The notes beneath the pieces were generated by a model. It was given only the letters and a program-made list of their open reading frames with translations. It had not been told where the DNA came from and did no database searches. A stretch of DNA of 64,000 nt from Aldrovandia affinis (Eukaryota > Chordata > Actinopteri > Notacanthiformes > Halosauridae). The stretch covers positions 6,353,860-6,417,859 of the forward strand of contig JAINUG010000020.1 in assembly GCA_029706075.1 (NCBI GenBank). Reading direction: 5' to 3'. Below, piece by piece: positions 51,148-62,554 of the stretch; the stretch's first letter is position 1, and the number at the start of each line of letters is the position of its first letter. The position numbers were made by a program, and so were the translations under genes.

Positions 51148-53412
51148 AGTGATAACATTTAAGAGTTAGATATGCAAAGGCTGGCAACAGAATAACACAT
51201 TTTCATCATTTATTTTGCCTCATCTTTTTATAATAAGCATTATTATATTGATATTGTAGTTACTGAAATTATTTTGCCCTTGTCACCTATAGTCTGACAT
51301 AAGAGCACATTCAACTTTACTAAAGTGCTTAAAATAATTATCTTTTGTCAGCATTGTAACACTTTAACAGTAAATGTAGCAATTATTCAATTTGCCATTT
51401 GTAGTGTGCAACTACAAAACCAACTAAATTTTTTATATCTAGCTTCACAGCCTGAAACTGCATGGTCACGTCACTGGTCTTCCGCAACTCATAACAAATT
51501 ATTTCTCTTTATTTTACTTAAAATGTAACACCCACACATACCGCAGTGGGCGTCTGTGAGGGCAGCTATTTAAAAGATATGAAGCAGACAGCCTGGGTAA
51601 TTTGAGATTTAAATACCAGTGGGTTGGCCTTTCTGATAGTGGGCGTGGAATGCGTATTGCTACGAAACCTCCAAAACTCCAGGTGAGAAAATGTTTACTC
51701 CTACGTTTACTCCCACATGTGACATGACGATTAGAGAACAGTGCTTCCACTCCCCCTTTCCTCCTGCCCTTTCAAGCAGAAAGAGGATAATCTGAAAACT
51801 ATTTTTCTGTTCTTTAGATCAAGGAGGTTTATAGATTTACATTGCCTCTACAAAGCTCCTTATTTACATTTATTAACATCTATAATAAGCTGAAGGATAG
51901 AACTCCAAATGGTTGTTTTGGTTGTTGCCCAAATTGCTTTTGAATTTGTTTTTCCACTGTATTCCCAATGTAAGGGGATCATATCTCTGATCAGCATTAC
52001 ATTAAGATAAGTCGGGAGCTTCGAATTACAGGGTTTTATCTGACATTTTTGGGAATGCTTTTTATTGTGCCGTTTTGCTATCCAACGGATTAAGCACCCA
52101 GAATGTTCTTTTTTTAAACATGATAAAACTAACATGGATGCAACACAAAACAATGCTATGGTGCAATACTTGACAATTCTAAAATTCACATCTCAAAACT
52201 ATACTTACACAGCACGTTCATGTTTATTATCTCAGATTACAAGGGACTGAGGTGGTTGATTGTACTGTACCTGGCGGGACCATGGAGCTGCATTAGAACT
52301 GGAACAGCTGCTCCTTATCTCACACATTTTAACGCAGTTCTGTGGTCCTATGGTTTAAACCTGAGGTGTTTTACAGCTGTTGATTAAAATGACTCAAACT
52401 CAGATAAAGAAAAAATGTAGGAAAATACCTCATATAATCATTCCAAATAGTATATCAGTTAGAGGACAACAGGTTTGCATTGCTAGAGCAAGGTACCTAA
52501 CTTCATTTGGTAAGTAAGGGACAGCAGGGACGGTGGTAGGAAGTTCCATAAAAGGGGGGAGGCAGCAGCTGAGAAGGTGGATGAGTTTGAGCACCATGGA
52601 GCTGGAGGACCCGAGGGAGGGTTGATGTGTGTAGGAGTCGAGAAGCTCACAGATTTATTTATTTATTTGTTTGTTTGTTTATTTGCCATAGATATAGGGA
52701 AAGTATTGTTAAAATGTTAAAAAAGCAAGCATCAGATCCATTGCATTAAGTGTTTATAGCGACAGGATAATTTGTAACACCTGTCCCCAATAAACTACTG
52801 AAAAAGCAAACATACATTAGGAAAAAGTACATGTACTTAATACAGCAAAATAGCAAATAATAACACAAGGAACAGTACATTTACAGTAAATTAAAATAGA
52901 AATCATAGATACTTATAAGAAACTATCGAAAGGTTTATAAAAGTACGAAAGTTCTTAACCATTTAAAAAAAAATACATTTCTCTCAGCTCTGATGCATGT
53001 ACTAATAAATCCCATCCTTCTATAATTCAAACCTGGCATATTATGTAGTGACATCATCGTAGACTGCTCTGTGAGTGAGAAACTAGGATTTTGAAATTGA
53101 TCCGAAAGGCAGTGTAGATTTAAAAAGGACAGGGGTGACGTGCTTGTCGAGGACTAGTAGGAGCACTGACTACCTACAAGTGCATTCCAGTAATCAGTCT
53201 GAGGAGTGACATACAAGCTTCTCTGCAACACTAAATGATAAAAAGGATCTAAGCTTTGCAATCTGATTAGAAGAATGAAACATTAGTAATGTTTGTAACA
53301 CAGGCCTCAAAAGTTAGGGGAGTGTCCAATAACACGCTGGGTTCCTTGGCAGGGAAAAGGGCCTAACTAGGGGAGTGTAGCCTAAAACCAAATAAAAAAC
53401 ATTCATATATAT
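51148..53412. other. Intergenic, only simple repeats and weak LINE-like traces
   Basis: A TTTA/TTTG simple repeat lies at 52653-52685. At about 53085-53215 the sequence GGCAGTGTAGATTTAAAAAG, GGACAGGGGTGACGTG and following resembles, in wording and orientation, the reverse strand of LINE C-terminal sequence seen at 54290-54350, but it is too diverged to define. No gene is supported. Confidence 0.3.
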
Positions 53413-54841
53413 TGTGGCAGCCACCCGGAGGCATGCCGAGGGGTGGTGATTGAGGGGTGGTACATAGTAGACCGCTGGCTCCACCCCCGCACCTTAATGG
53501 GAAGTCCGGGGCTGGCTGGGCACACCTGACAAGTTTTTCCCCGTAATGAACAGGAAAATAAAAGACGCACCTTTTTTCCACACAATGGAGTGAGAGAGCT
53601 AGATAGCTGGTTTTGGATTGCTTACTGGATTGACTTGGATTGTTTTTGAGAACCGTGGACTGTTTTTGTGCACTGACCATTGGTTTTTTTGAAGACCTGG
53701 ATTGGATTGACGACTTTTGGATTATGGATAACGACAACATTTTACATTACATTTGAAGCATTTAGCAGACACTCTTATCCAGAGCGACTTACAAGATGTG
53801 CATAAATACATGGTAGGAACGATCATAGTTCGCGCAAGAGATCAGTGCAGTAATACAGCAATAGACATCATTGCATACCATACCTGTAACACTGGGAAGG
53901 AAAACGTTAGTAATTTTCTTTTTTTAAATGTAGTAGTAAGCAGGGATACATAGTGTTGAGCAAGTAGGCAGTGGTGATGACAATTAGCTAGATGTACAGA
54001 ATTCAGTGGTAGTGAAGTCTGAAAAGGTGGGTTTTGAGTCTCTTGCGGAAGATTGCAAGTGATTCTGTGGTCCTGACCAATTGTGGAAGGTCGTTCCACC
54101 ACCGAGGGGTCAGGACAGAGAAGAGACAAGACTGCCAGGAGCGGCTGCCAGGCGCCTAGAGGGATGGGACAGTCAGTTTGCCAGAGGATGCGGAGCGGAG
54201 GGGTCTGGCTGGGGTGTAGGGAGTGATGAGTGACTGGAGGTATGGGGGAGCAGTACCTCTAGCCGCTTGAAAAGCAAGCACCAGTGATTGAATCTGATGC
54301 GTGCTGTGATGGGGAGCCAGTGCAGAGAGGAGAGTAGAGGGGTGACGTGGGTGAACTTCGGCTGGTTGAACAGCAGACGTGCGGCAGCCCTGGTAGCCCT
54401 GCCAGCAAGGAATTGCAGTAGTCCAGATGTGAGATCACCAGGGCCTGGACCAGGAGCTGTGTGGCCTCTTGGGTGAGGAACGGTCAGATTCCTCCGGATG
54501 TTGTGGAGGGAGAATCGGCAGGTCCGAGTGATCGCTGCAATATGGCCTGAAACGCACAGCTGGTTGTCCAGGGTCACTCCAAGACTCCTGGCAGACTGGG
54601 ACGGAGACACTATGGAGCCTTCCACGGTGATTGAAGCATCAATCATCGGGGAGCCCTTCGCTGGGAGGAAGAGCAGCTCTGTCTTCCCAGACAACGAGAA
54701 TGGATCATGGATTTGATGTGTTTGCTTCCCCAATTTTCCTTTTTTCTGTAAGAATTCTCTTGTTTCCTATTTGCTGGTATATTCTGATTTTATTATTGAT
54801 CTTTGGCTGCATTGAAACCCAACACCCCTGATCCTGCCACC
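53413..54841 (+). repeat. 5' LTR of Gypsy element, split by LINE
   Basis: LTR parts 53413-53738 and 54690-54841 flank an L2 LINE. Shared landmarks with the 3' LTR: GGGGTGGTGATTGAGGGG, CTCCACCCCCGCACCTTAAT, GGATTGCTTACTGGATTGAC and the end AACACCCCTGATCCTGCCAC. AATAAAAGAC may serve as its poly-A signal. Confidence 0.8.
53739..54689 (-). mobile_element. L2 LINE 3' fragment inside the 5' LTR
   Basis: Reverse-orientation copy of the family at 26745: tail complement ATTTAGCAGACACTCTTATC at its left, and minus-strand coding [20 protein letters not shown] then QSARSLGVTLDNQL. Flanked by GACAAC (53733-53738 and 54690-54695); removing it restores continuity of the LTR with its partner. 5'-truncated. 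Confidence 0.88.
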
Positions 54842-54904
54842 ATTTGGTGGAGAATGCGGGCAGGCACCGGTGCCTAAATAGCCTAACAAACTGCAATCCT
54901 ATGA

Positions 54905-55530
54905 GTGGAAATTAGTCGCCTAATCGCAGCTGGAGCCACGGCAGCCCACCGTCCCCGAGTGAACCCCAGCTCATTCATTCTCAAGCTGATGGACAATGAC
55001 GACATCGAGGCTTACTTGCAAACGTTTGAGCGAATGGCAAGCAGAGAAGAGTGGCCATCTGAACAATGGGCCAGCTTGATTGCCGCTTTTCTGTCTGGGA
55101 CAGTGGAGAAGACGTACCAGAATTTAACAACGGAACAAGCAAAGAGCTATGATGTTCTAAAGAAGGAAATCCTGTGTCGGTACGGTCACACGCTGATTAG
55201 TCAATCACAAACATTTAATGACTGGAGTTATGATCCCGCCCTGTCCCCCAGATCACAGATGCATGACTTAATTAGGATAACAAAGAATTGGATGACTGCC
55301 AAACTGGCATCGCCTAGCCCTCTGGAAAGAATGGTCATCGATACATTTTTGCGCTCTCTCTCCCCCATGAAGCGAAACAATTAGCTAGCCAAGCAAATCC
55401 CCAGTGCAGATCAACTCATAGAGCTGGTTGAAGGCCATCAGGCAGCATTTTCAAGGTTGCCATTGATATGCTCCTCTCATGTTGAGAATCGTGGCGATAT
55501 CAAACATCACTAGGGTCTGATGAAGCCAGC
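54905..55530 (+). pseudogene. Gypsy gag remnant, SCAN-like capsid
   Basis: Open for 159 codons (54905-55384) without an ATG at its start. DIEAYLQTFERMASREEWP and EQWASLIAAFLSGTVEK are the opening helices of a SCAN-like capsid domain, and NLTTEQAKSYDVLKKEIL follows. A stop after KRNN and further frameshifts (AKQIPSADQLIELVEGHQ-like continuation) show decay. Vertebrate SCAN domains are thought to derive from gag of Gmr1-like Gypsy elements, which guides the family call. Confidence 0.75.
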
Positions 55531-55589
55531 TCCGTTTATACTGAGATGCTGGTTGAACTGATATTTGGAGAGGCATAATATGCTTAAGA

Positions 55590-56470
55590 GCATTGCTACC
55601 AAGTGTATACTATGTTGACCTCCGCTTTAATCTGGCGGACCATAATTATGTTCTCCATGATCCATAATTTCCAGCTCATAGGTAGAACCCTGAAGTTGTG
55701 GGAAGGGGGTGGGCTACGAGAACCCATCCTGTCAGGAGCAGGAAAAAGAGGTGCTGCATCTGGAGGGGAGTTTTCTTGCACTGCGTGACGTGTGTCCAAG
55801 TGGGCTGGCTCTTGCATTTTACTGCTAAGTGGGTGAAGAATAGGATCTGGAATGGACCTTCCCAATGTGGCTCCAGGGGTCCCCTTTTTGTGAAGGTTTG
55901 CTGAGCACCCAGTTGCCTGGATTCAGGGAGTGCCGGTGAAGTCATCATGGGAATCTGGGCCTCCTTCACCTGCACCTGTATAACCCTTATACATTTTGTT
56001 AGCGCCACACAATATTTTATCCTTGCATCATCCATCAGATGCATGTCCATGTCTCCGACAGATAAAGGTGGTGACACGTGCTGGCGCATTGGGCGCTCTG
56101 TGAGGGTCTGGTGGTGGAACTTGTTTAATTTTCATGGCGTGACAAAGTTCCTTCATAATTTCCCAGTGATATTTATCTCTATAATATCTATTTGTATATT
56201 TACAACCGGACCAAAGGGGGAGGTTGTGAGGCCTGTTGTGTTGGTACTGGTACCCAATCGTTGACATCTGATACAATTTACCCATTGCACGGTAAATAAA
56301 TAAAACTTCTGTGTACCAGTCCTTGTTACAGGCTGCTATCATTCCCCCTTCGATCACATGCGTCACACTGTGATACATGCGAGCAAGGTATGGTAATAGT
56401 CTGGTGGGCGCAACCAGGTGGCCAGTCCGGTGACGCCATAAGCCATCTAAGTGAAGGCTGCAATCATTGC
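55590..56470 (-). pseudogene. Endogenous-retrovirus-like integrase fragment
   Basis: On the strand opposite to the Gypsy gag, two conserved pieces of a retroviral-type integrase are present in order: an N-terminal zinc-binding region (about 56430-56280, His-His part visible, the Cys-Cys part degraded) and a C-terminal region (about 55880-55780, containing GPLEPHWEGPFQI). The core catalytic domain between them is missing. A hydrophobic frame overlapping the end (around 55750-55700) may be the start of an env gene. Frameshifts and stops throughout make it a dead, ancient copy. No LTR of its own was recognised. Confidence 0.55.
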
Positions 56471-56664
56471 TGGCCCATTTTCTACCAGTGAGACGGGCGT
56501 TGGCAATGAAACTGGCTAGACTGTGGAACCTTTAGAAATATGAGAAGCAAAAAAAACACACAAAGCAATATCACAACATACAAAAAAGAAATATTGCATA
56601 AAAATAGCACAAAGTAAAACACTTTTGGTCAGTCAACCTTCTTTGTAAAAGGCACACCGTTATG

Positions 56665-58124
56665 CAGTGGCGGGCCGTGCATTTCACACCTAGGCCTTCA
56701 GTAGTGCTCCGTTTGAATCAATCCACCCCTCAATAACTATTTTATGGCTATAAAAGCCATCTTATTGTTATGTTTTGAGTGTCTGTTCGGTTTGTTTTTG
56801 CACTTTGTTTATTTATCTTTCTTCAGTCATGTTTCATTCTCGTTCTGTCATGCACTTCGGGAAATTCTATGTTTCGGTTTTTCCGTCTTCGTTTCTAATC
56901 TCGTTTTACTTCCTTCTTACTTTCTAATTACACTTTGTATATATTAGTTAGATGTATATAGTACTAACCAACTAATCTACTAACATTAGGGATTTAGATT
57001 AAGTTACTAACACTACTAATCACTAATTATCTCACGCTTCTAACTATCGCTGTCATTTTCTCTCGTCTCTATCGCTGTCATTCTCTCTCATGAAACATGA
57101 CTGAAGAAAGATAAATAAACAAAGTGCAAAAACAAACCGAACAGACACCCGTTGCGTTGCATCGCAGATAGATAACTCGTGTATCCAGAATAAATGCCTT
57201 TACTGAAGAAACAAACCCGGGTGCTACAGCTGCGACACACATAAAAAAGCATCAATAATAATAACCTCATAAAATTGCAATATTATTTAGGAAAATAGCA
57301 ACATTTTACTCACCAAAAATCCTTATTATTTGTACACAAAATCCATCCCCCTTTCTTTCCTCAAAAAGAGCTCAATTACTCTGTCGTACAGATTATCCGT
57401 GTGTTTCAGTTCCATCAAGAAGTCCTTTTCTATCGCCATCGAAGCTAATGCTGAAAGTCGAGCCTGCCCTGTCGTATTTCTGGCATAAGTTTTAATTCAC
57501 TTTAGGGCTGAAAATGTCCGCTCAAATGTCTGAATCACAGACTGATGTTAATTATATTTTGTCCATGAATACTTATTAAATAATTCCAAATGGTCTGTTC
57601 GCTTCCTTTCATAGCTGTTCCCCTGGTTGCGCTGCATCCAGACGTGTATTTTCATATTAAAGCATTGTATTTTCAGACGTGTATTTTCATAACCAATCAC
57701 ATTACATCATAGTCAGACACTCTCTGACTATCCAATCAAAGGGTGTGAATACGCTGACGTTACCTAGGCCTTCTAGAAGGCCTTCGTGTCCCCAACTCAA
57801 AATCTGATTGGTTGAAGCAACAGTTTGATCAACACTTATTTTATGCTACAGGGCCTGCAGAACTGATTGTGAAGGCCTCCAGGCAGATTTATTTGACCCT
57901 GGCAACAAATGATGGCTGAAATGTGATTGGTTAAATGCTTTAATATGAAAAATACACGTCTGGATGCAGCGCAACCAGGGGAACAGCTATGAAAGGAAGC
58001 GAACAGACCATTTGGAATTATTTAATAAGTATTCATGGACAAAATATAATTAACATCAGTCTGTGATTCAGATATTTTTTAGGCCAGCAGAGAAGGCCTT
58101 GCAGGCCCTGACGGCCCACCACTG
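56665..58124 (-). mobile_element. hAT element with internal foldbacks
   Basis: Termini CAGTGGCGGGCCGT and ACGGCCCACCACTG are inverted. CCGTTATG is duplicated exactly (56657-56664, 58125-58132). Inside are two inverted repeats: 57 bp, perfect by eye (56781-56837 against 57090-57146), and about 138 bp, nearly perfect (57530-57667 against 57933-58071). A hAT C-terminal dimerisation remnant lies between. 1460 bp. Confidence 0.88.
57340..57530 (-). pseudogene. hAT transposase C-terminal (hATC) remnant
   Basis: Minus-strand frame reads ERTFSALK, a stop, then IKTYARNTTGQARLSALASM and ends ELFLRKERGMDFVYK with tandem stops. This is the hAT family dimerisation region, of the type annotated as zinc finger MYM-type 1-like. 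The catalytic domain is absent. Confidence 0.75.
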
Positions 58125-58216
58125 CCGTTATGGAATGCTCTACCATCTGAAAAAACAAACAGAGTCAAAGGGGTTTACTGGAAAAGTGAAATACTGGCTT
58201 GAACAGAGTCAGACGT

Positions 58217-58364
58217 GGTTCTCTGTGGCTCAGTTGGTAGAGCACAGCGATGGCAACGCTTAGGTTGTGGGTTCAATTCCCACTGGGGCCACATATACTG
58301 AAAATGTATGCATTCACTACTGTAAGTCACTTTGGATAAAAGTGTCTGCTAAATGGCGTATATT
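58217..58364 (+). mobile_element. tRNA-derived SINE (Ala-like head)
   Basis: GTGGCTCAGTTGGTAGAGCA is an A box resembling tRNA-Ala; GGTTGTGGGTTCAATTCCCA is the B box; the tail GTAAGTCACTTTGGATAAAA resembles the L2 tail. A possible short TSD ACGTG lies at 58212-58216 and 58365-58369. It lacks a tRNA anticodon arm and acceptor pairing, so it is not a tRNA gene. Confidence 0.8.
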
Positions 58365-58407
58365 ACGTGCAATCATTGATATCAAGATCTTCCCATCCAA
58401 CTGGATG

Positions 58408-58465
58408 GACACACACATGTACACACACACACATACATACACACATGCGCATACACACGCACATA
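58408..58465. repeat. (CA)n-rich microsatellite
   Basis: ACACAC with ACATAC interruptions. Small open frames here are artefacts. Confidence 0.85.
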
Positions 58466-58796
58466 CTCCTGGATATTTATTGTAAACTATATTTATAATA
58501 ATGCTAATGATTCTGTTTAGGCTATTGCATGAAATTAGACCGAAGAGGATGCCAACCAGCACATGTCACTCTGAAGCGTGCACCTGGGATTCAACTGGAC
58601 ACCACCCATTCCTTCAGACTAGTATGTCTGACATCATGATTACCAAGATCTATTTGGCCTTGGAGTAATTTGTTAGTCTATATTTTTTCCCCAGGAGTTC
58701 ATGACATTACATAGACCCAATTCCAAGTGTTATATAGCTTCCTTATCAATGCTATTATTTACCCAACGTTTTTGTGGTAGTAGACATTTATATATA

Positions 58797-60320
58797 CACT
58801 GCTCAAAGAAATTAAGGTAACACTTAATCATCACAGTATAACACCAAGTCAATTCAACCTCTGGGATATCGATCTGTCCAGTTAGGAAGCGTAAACGATT
58901 GTGAATCAATTTCACCTGCTTTGGTGCAAATTAAAGTGACAACAGGTGGACAGGAGAGGCAACAGCAAGACAACCCCCAAAAAGTAAATGGTTTTGCAGG
59001 TGGTGGCCACAGACCATTTCTCTCTCCTTATCCTTCCTGACAGATTTTTCTCTAGTTTTGCATTTTGCTAGTGCCCTTTTCACTATTGGTAGCATGAGGC
59101 GGTACCTGCCGCCCATTCAGGTTTCACAGGTAGTCCAGCTCCTCCAGGATGGCACATCCACGTGCCGTTGCAAGAAGGTTTGCTGTGTCTCCCAGCACAG
59201 TCTCAAGAGCGTGGAGGAGATACCGGGAGACGGGCCATTACACGAGGAATGCTGGACAGGGCTGTAGAAGGGCAACAACCCAGCGGCAAGACCGGTATCT
59301 GCTCCTTTGTGTGAGGAGGAACAAGAGTTGCACTGCCAGAGCCCTACAAAATGACCTCCAGCGGGCTACTCGTGTGCATGTTTCTGACCAAACTGTCACC
59401 ATCCTGTAGTGGGACCTGTGCTCACAGCCCAGCACCGTGCAGCTCGATTGGAATTTGTCAGAGAACACCAGAATTGGCAGGTTCGCCATTGCCACCCCGT
59501 TCTCTTCACAGATGAGAGCAGGTTCACACTGAGCACATGTGACAGACGTGAAATAGTCTGGAGACGCTGTGGTGAACGTTATGCTGCCTGCAACATCATC
59601 CAGCATGACCGGTTTGGCGGTGGGTCAGTGATGGTCTGGGGAGGCATACCCTTGGAGGGCCGCATAAACCTCCACGTGCTAGCCGGTACCCTGACTGCTG
59701 TTAGGTACCGGGATGAAATCCTCAGACCCATTGTCAGACCTTACACTGGTGCAGTGGGCCCTGGGTTCCTCCTGGTGCAGGACAATGCCCGGCCTCATGT
59801 GGCCAGAATGTGTAGGCAGTTCCTGGATGACGAAGGCATTGATGCCATTGACTGGCCCTCACGTTCCCCAGACCTGAATCCAATTGAGCTTGTCTGGGAC
59901 GTTATGTATCGGTGCATCCGCCGCTGCCAAGTAGTACCACAGACTGTCCAGGAGCTCACTGATGCCCTGATCCAGGTCTGGGAGGAGATCCCCCAGGACA
60001 CCATCCGCCGTCTCATCAGGAGCATGCCCAGACGTTGTCAGGAGGCCATACACACTACTGAGCCACATTATGAGTTGTCGTGATGAAATTCACACAAGTT
60101 GGATCAGCCTGTGATCTCAATTTTTCACTTTGATTTTCGGTGTGATTTTGAATCCAGCCCTCAATGGGTTAATGATTTTGGTTTCCATTGACCGTTCTTA
60201 TGTTATTTTGTTCTCGACGAAGTACGCAATGTAATCAATAAAGATTTTCAACTTGAATATTTCGTTCATCGAGATCCGTGATGTGTGACTTAAGTGTTCC
60301 CTTAATTTCTTTGAGCAGTG
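58797..60320 (+). mobile_element. Complete Tc1-like transposon, DD34E spacing
   Basis: TA at 58795-58796 and 60321-60322. The terminal inverted repeats CACTGCTCAAAGAAATTAAG... match at 30 of the first 31 positions. 1524 bp. Catalytic D (VQDNARPH) and E (NPIELVW) are 34 residues apart. The near-identical ends suggest a recent insertion into the Gypsy nest. Confidence 0.92.
59094..60083 (+). pseudogene. DD34E transposase with two lesions
   Basis: Begins [20 protein letters not shown] (ATG at 59094). The frame shifts near 59156 to [20 protein letters not shown] (helix-turn-helix), runs to [10 protein letters not shown] and stops at 59409, where a block linking the DNA-binding and catalytic halves is lost. 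The catalytic half 59403-60083 is fully open: VLFTDESRF (first D), FGGGSVMVWGGI, LLVQDNARPH (second D), SPDLNPIE (E). The C-terminus is diverged from the usual GGHTHY-like ending. Confidence 0.85.
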
Positions 60321-61100
60321 TATATTTTTATATAAAATTCCTATGTTCTCTATATTTAGTTAACAATAAAATCAGGTACATAATATATACTCAAACTAGG
60401 ATGCTATCACCTAATCCCTCAATTCTCACCTTTCATTACATAACCAGTTTCGCAGTCATTAAAATGATGCTTCACAAATAGTACTGCTAAGTGAACTTGA
60501 TCACCGTTAAACACAATGCTATGTAGACTGAAGCTGATACTTGGGTTCACCCTGACCATAGTGTATGCGTCAAAACCGTACTTCTGCCATCATTTTCAAT
60601 GAGAGTAGTGCATTGGTGCACCACGGAGACCAAAGCAAGTCAATGCATTGAAGCAACACTCCGCTGTCCATTTAACAGTTTACCTGAGCATTCTCTAACG
60701 TAGTAATGTGTCAGCCAACAGGAGATTGTTTAGAGCAGCCGTTTATCCCTGCCCAATGTGCTCTGACCTAGTAATTTAGGGAGAAAATAGAGCCTCCAGG
60801 GGAGGGTCTCTTGGCTCTGATTACAGAAAGGTAGAGGCGGCAGAGGAAGTAGCCTGGTTGCAAAACCGGTTGCGCTGGCTCGTCATAAATTGATTGGCTT
60901 GACTGATTGGGGGAAGGGGATGCAATTGTGCTACTCGAGTCAGCAGCTGCTCTCTGGGGAGTGTCATCCCTAGGCGAGCTTCGAAGCTCTGCCCCCAGCA
61001 GATGGCCTGGCTGAAATTTGGCCTGGGGCTCCATTTATGGAGCTGCTGGAATTCCACTGTCCTGTTGCAAATGTTATGCTAATGACCAGAAATAGCCTAC
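60321..61100. other. Unassigned DNA inside the Gypsy nest
   Basis: A GC-richer part (60768-61060) is open on the minus strand for 88 codons but shows no domain. It is not clearly Gypsy internal sequence. Nothing else recognised. Confidence 0.3.
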
Positions 61101-61113
61101 ACAAACCCTACTC

Positions 61114-61496
61114 TTTTCTTTTAATAATAAATTTTTTCAGATTTTACCCCGTTTTTCTCCCAATTTGGTAGCCAATTACCTACTGTGCTTAGTTCAATCC
61201 CCCTTCCCTCATAGCTCCCTGCCGTAGTCCTATGACCAGCAGTGACAAGGGCGAAGTGCTGCCTCCTCCGAGACAGTACTCGTCGTGCCGTCGACTGTAA
61301 TTCCGGTACCCCAGAACCACTCCTGTGCACAGCGAACTGTGTGTGACGGCTTCCCTTCCCCCTCCCTGGGGCAGACAGCCAATTGCCGCCCCGATGGCAC
61401 TCCCGACCAGAGCCGACTCTGGCACGACGGGGAATTGAACCCCCGGTCGCCGTGGCCAGCGTCGGACGTTGAAACCACTAGACCACACGGGAGGCC
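61114..61496 (-). mobile_element. Full-length tRNA-derived SINE with 13-bp TSD
   Basis: Minus-strand head CCTCCCGTGTGGTCTAGTGG, B box GGGGGTTCAATTCCCCG, tail AATTGGCTACCAAATTGGGA. ACAAACCCTACTC is duplicated (61101-61113 and 61497-61509). Same family as 4869 and 50836, and the best preserved of the three. Confidence 0.9.
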
Positions 61497-61919
61497 ACAA
61501 ACCCTACTCGAGTAAAATTACAGATACCCTGATAAAATATTACTCCAGTAAAAATATAAAGTCCTACATTTATCCCCATTTGCCTTTAAAATGTAGGAGA
61601 GTGAAAGCAAAAATAAAGTAAATATGGAAATACCCAAGCAGGCAAAAGTAAAGCGAAAATACTTTGTTACTGCCCACCACTTATAATGACGGAGGAGTCA
61701 TTTTGGTTAAAATGGTGACCATTTTTCCCCCGCTTCACTTAGCAATTGCTTGTAAGGGGAAGTGAAATACAGAATGGAGTTGACTTGGGAATGGACTGTC
61801 TTTCCCCTATTTAATCCCATAAACTGATCTGTCGTTATCTCTATAATCATACCATCAACCACCACAGAATAGGTCCTGTTATTTTACAAAATGTGTAAGG
61901 CCATTGGAAATACAAAATC

Positions 61920-61977
61920 AGAAAATGTCTTCCTGTAATAAATACTGACACAATGGAAACACTGTTTATCTTTCTGT
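61920..61977. repeat. 58-bp direct repeat, copy 1
   Basis: AGAAAATGTCTTCCTGTAAT and the following bases recur at 63569-63626 with two mismatches in 58. This copy is inside the presumed Gypsy interior, just before the RNase H remnant. Confidence 0.85.
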
Positions 61978-61989
61978 CTTCCTCAAAAA

Positions 61990-62198
61990 TTCACCATGGT
62001 TACGGACCACGCGCCACTGGTGTGGATGGCGAGAAACAAAGAGACTAACGCATGGGTCACCAGATGGTTTCTGTCATTGCAACCATTAGCTTTTTCAGGT
62101 CAGGAGTTGCCCATGTGAATGCAGATGCCCTCTCCAGGAGAGATGCCCTGTGGTGTTTGGCCGCTGCTCCCTCCCGGTTGGAGCTGAAGGGGAGGGTA
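61990..62198 (+). pseudogene. Gypsy RNase H remnant next to 3' LTR
   Basis: FTMVTDHAPLVWMARNKETN is the end of a Gypsy RNase H domain (T-D-H motif), followed by the HVNADALSRRDA signature after a frameshift. Only a short tail separates it from the 3' LTR at 62199. In most Gypsy elements integrase would follow; its absence fits Gmr1-like gene order (integrase before RT) or a deletion. Confidence 0.75.
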
Positions 62199-62554
62199 TG
62201 TGGCAGCTGCCGAGGGGTGGTGATTGAGGGGCGGTACACAGTATTAAGTAGCTCCACCCCCGCACCTTAATTGGAAGTCCGGGGCTCGCTGGGCACACCT
62301 GACGTGCTTTTCCCGCAATTAACAGAAAAAATAAAAGACCCACACGATTCGCAAAGTATCACAAGGGAAAACGCGTGGTGTGTGTGTGAGAGAGAAAGAG
62401 CTAGATAATTGTTTTTGGATTGCTTACTGGATTGACTTGGATAGTTGAGAACCCCGTTTGTGTACTGACCATTGATTGTTTGAGGACCTGGATTGGATTG
62501 ACGGCTTTTGGATTATGGATAATGAAAAGGACAACGGATCATGGACTGTATGTG

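Noticed and set aside
48063-53400. Expected STAT6 neighbour of NAB2
   Set aside because: Mammals have STAT6 next to NAB2, but no SH2 or STAT-like exon could be seen here on either strand.
58221-58292. Possible tRNA-Ala gene
   Set aside because: A and B boxes are present but the cloverleaf is not; followed by a SINE body and L2-type tail, with a second truncated copy at 43165.
60768-61057. Minus-strand 78-88 codon frames
   Set aside because: No recognisable domain; overlapping frames of similar length suggest a composition effect.
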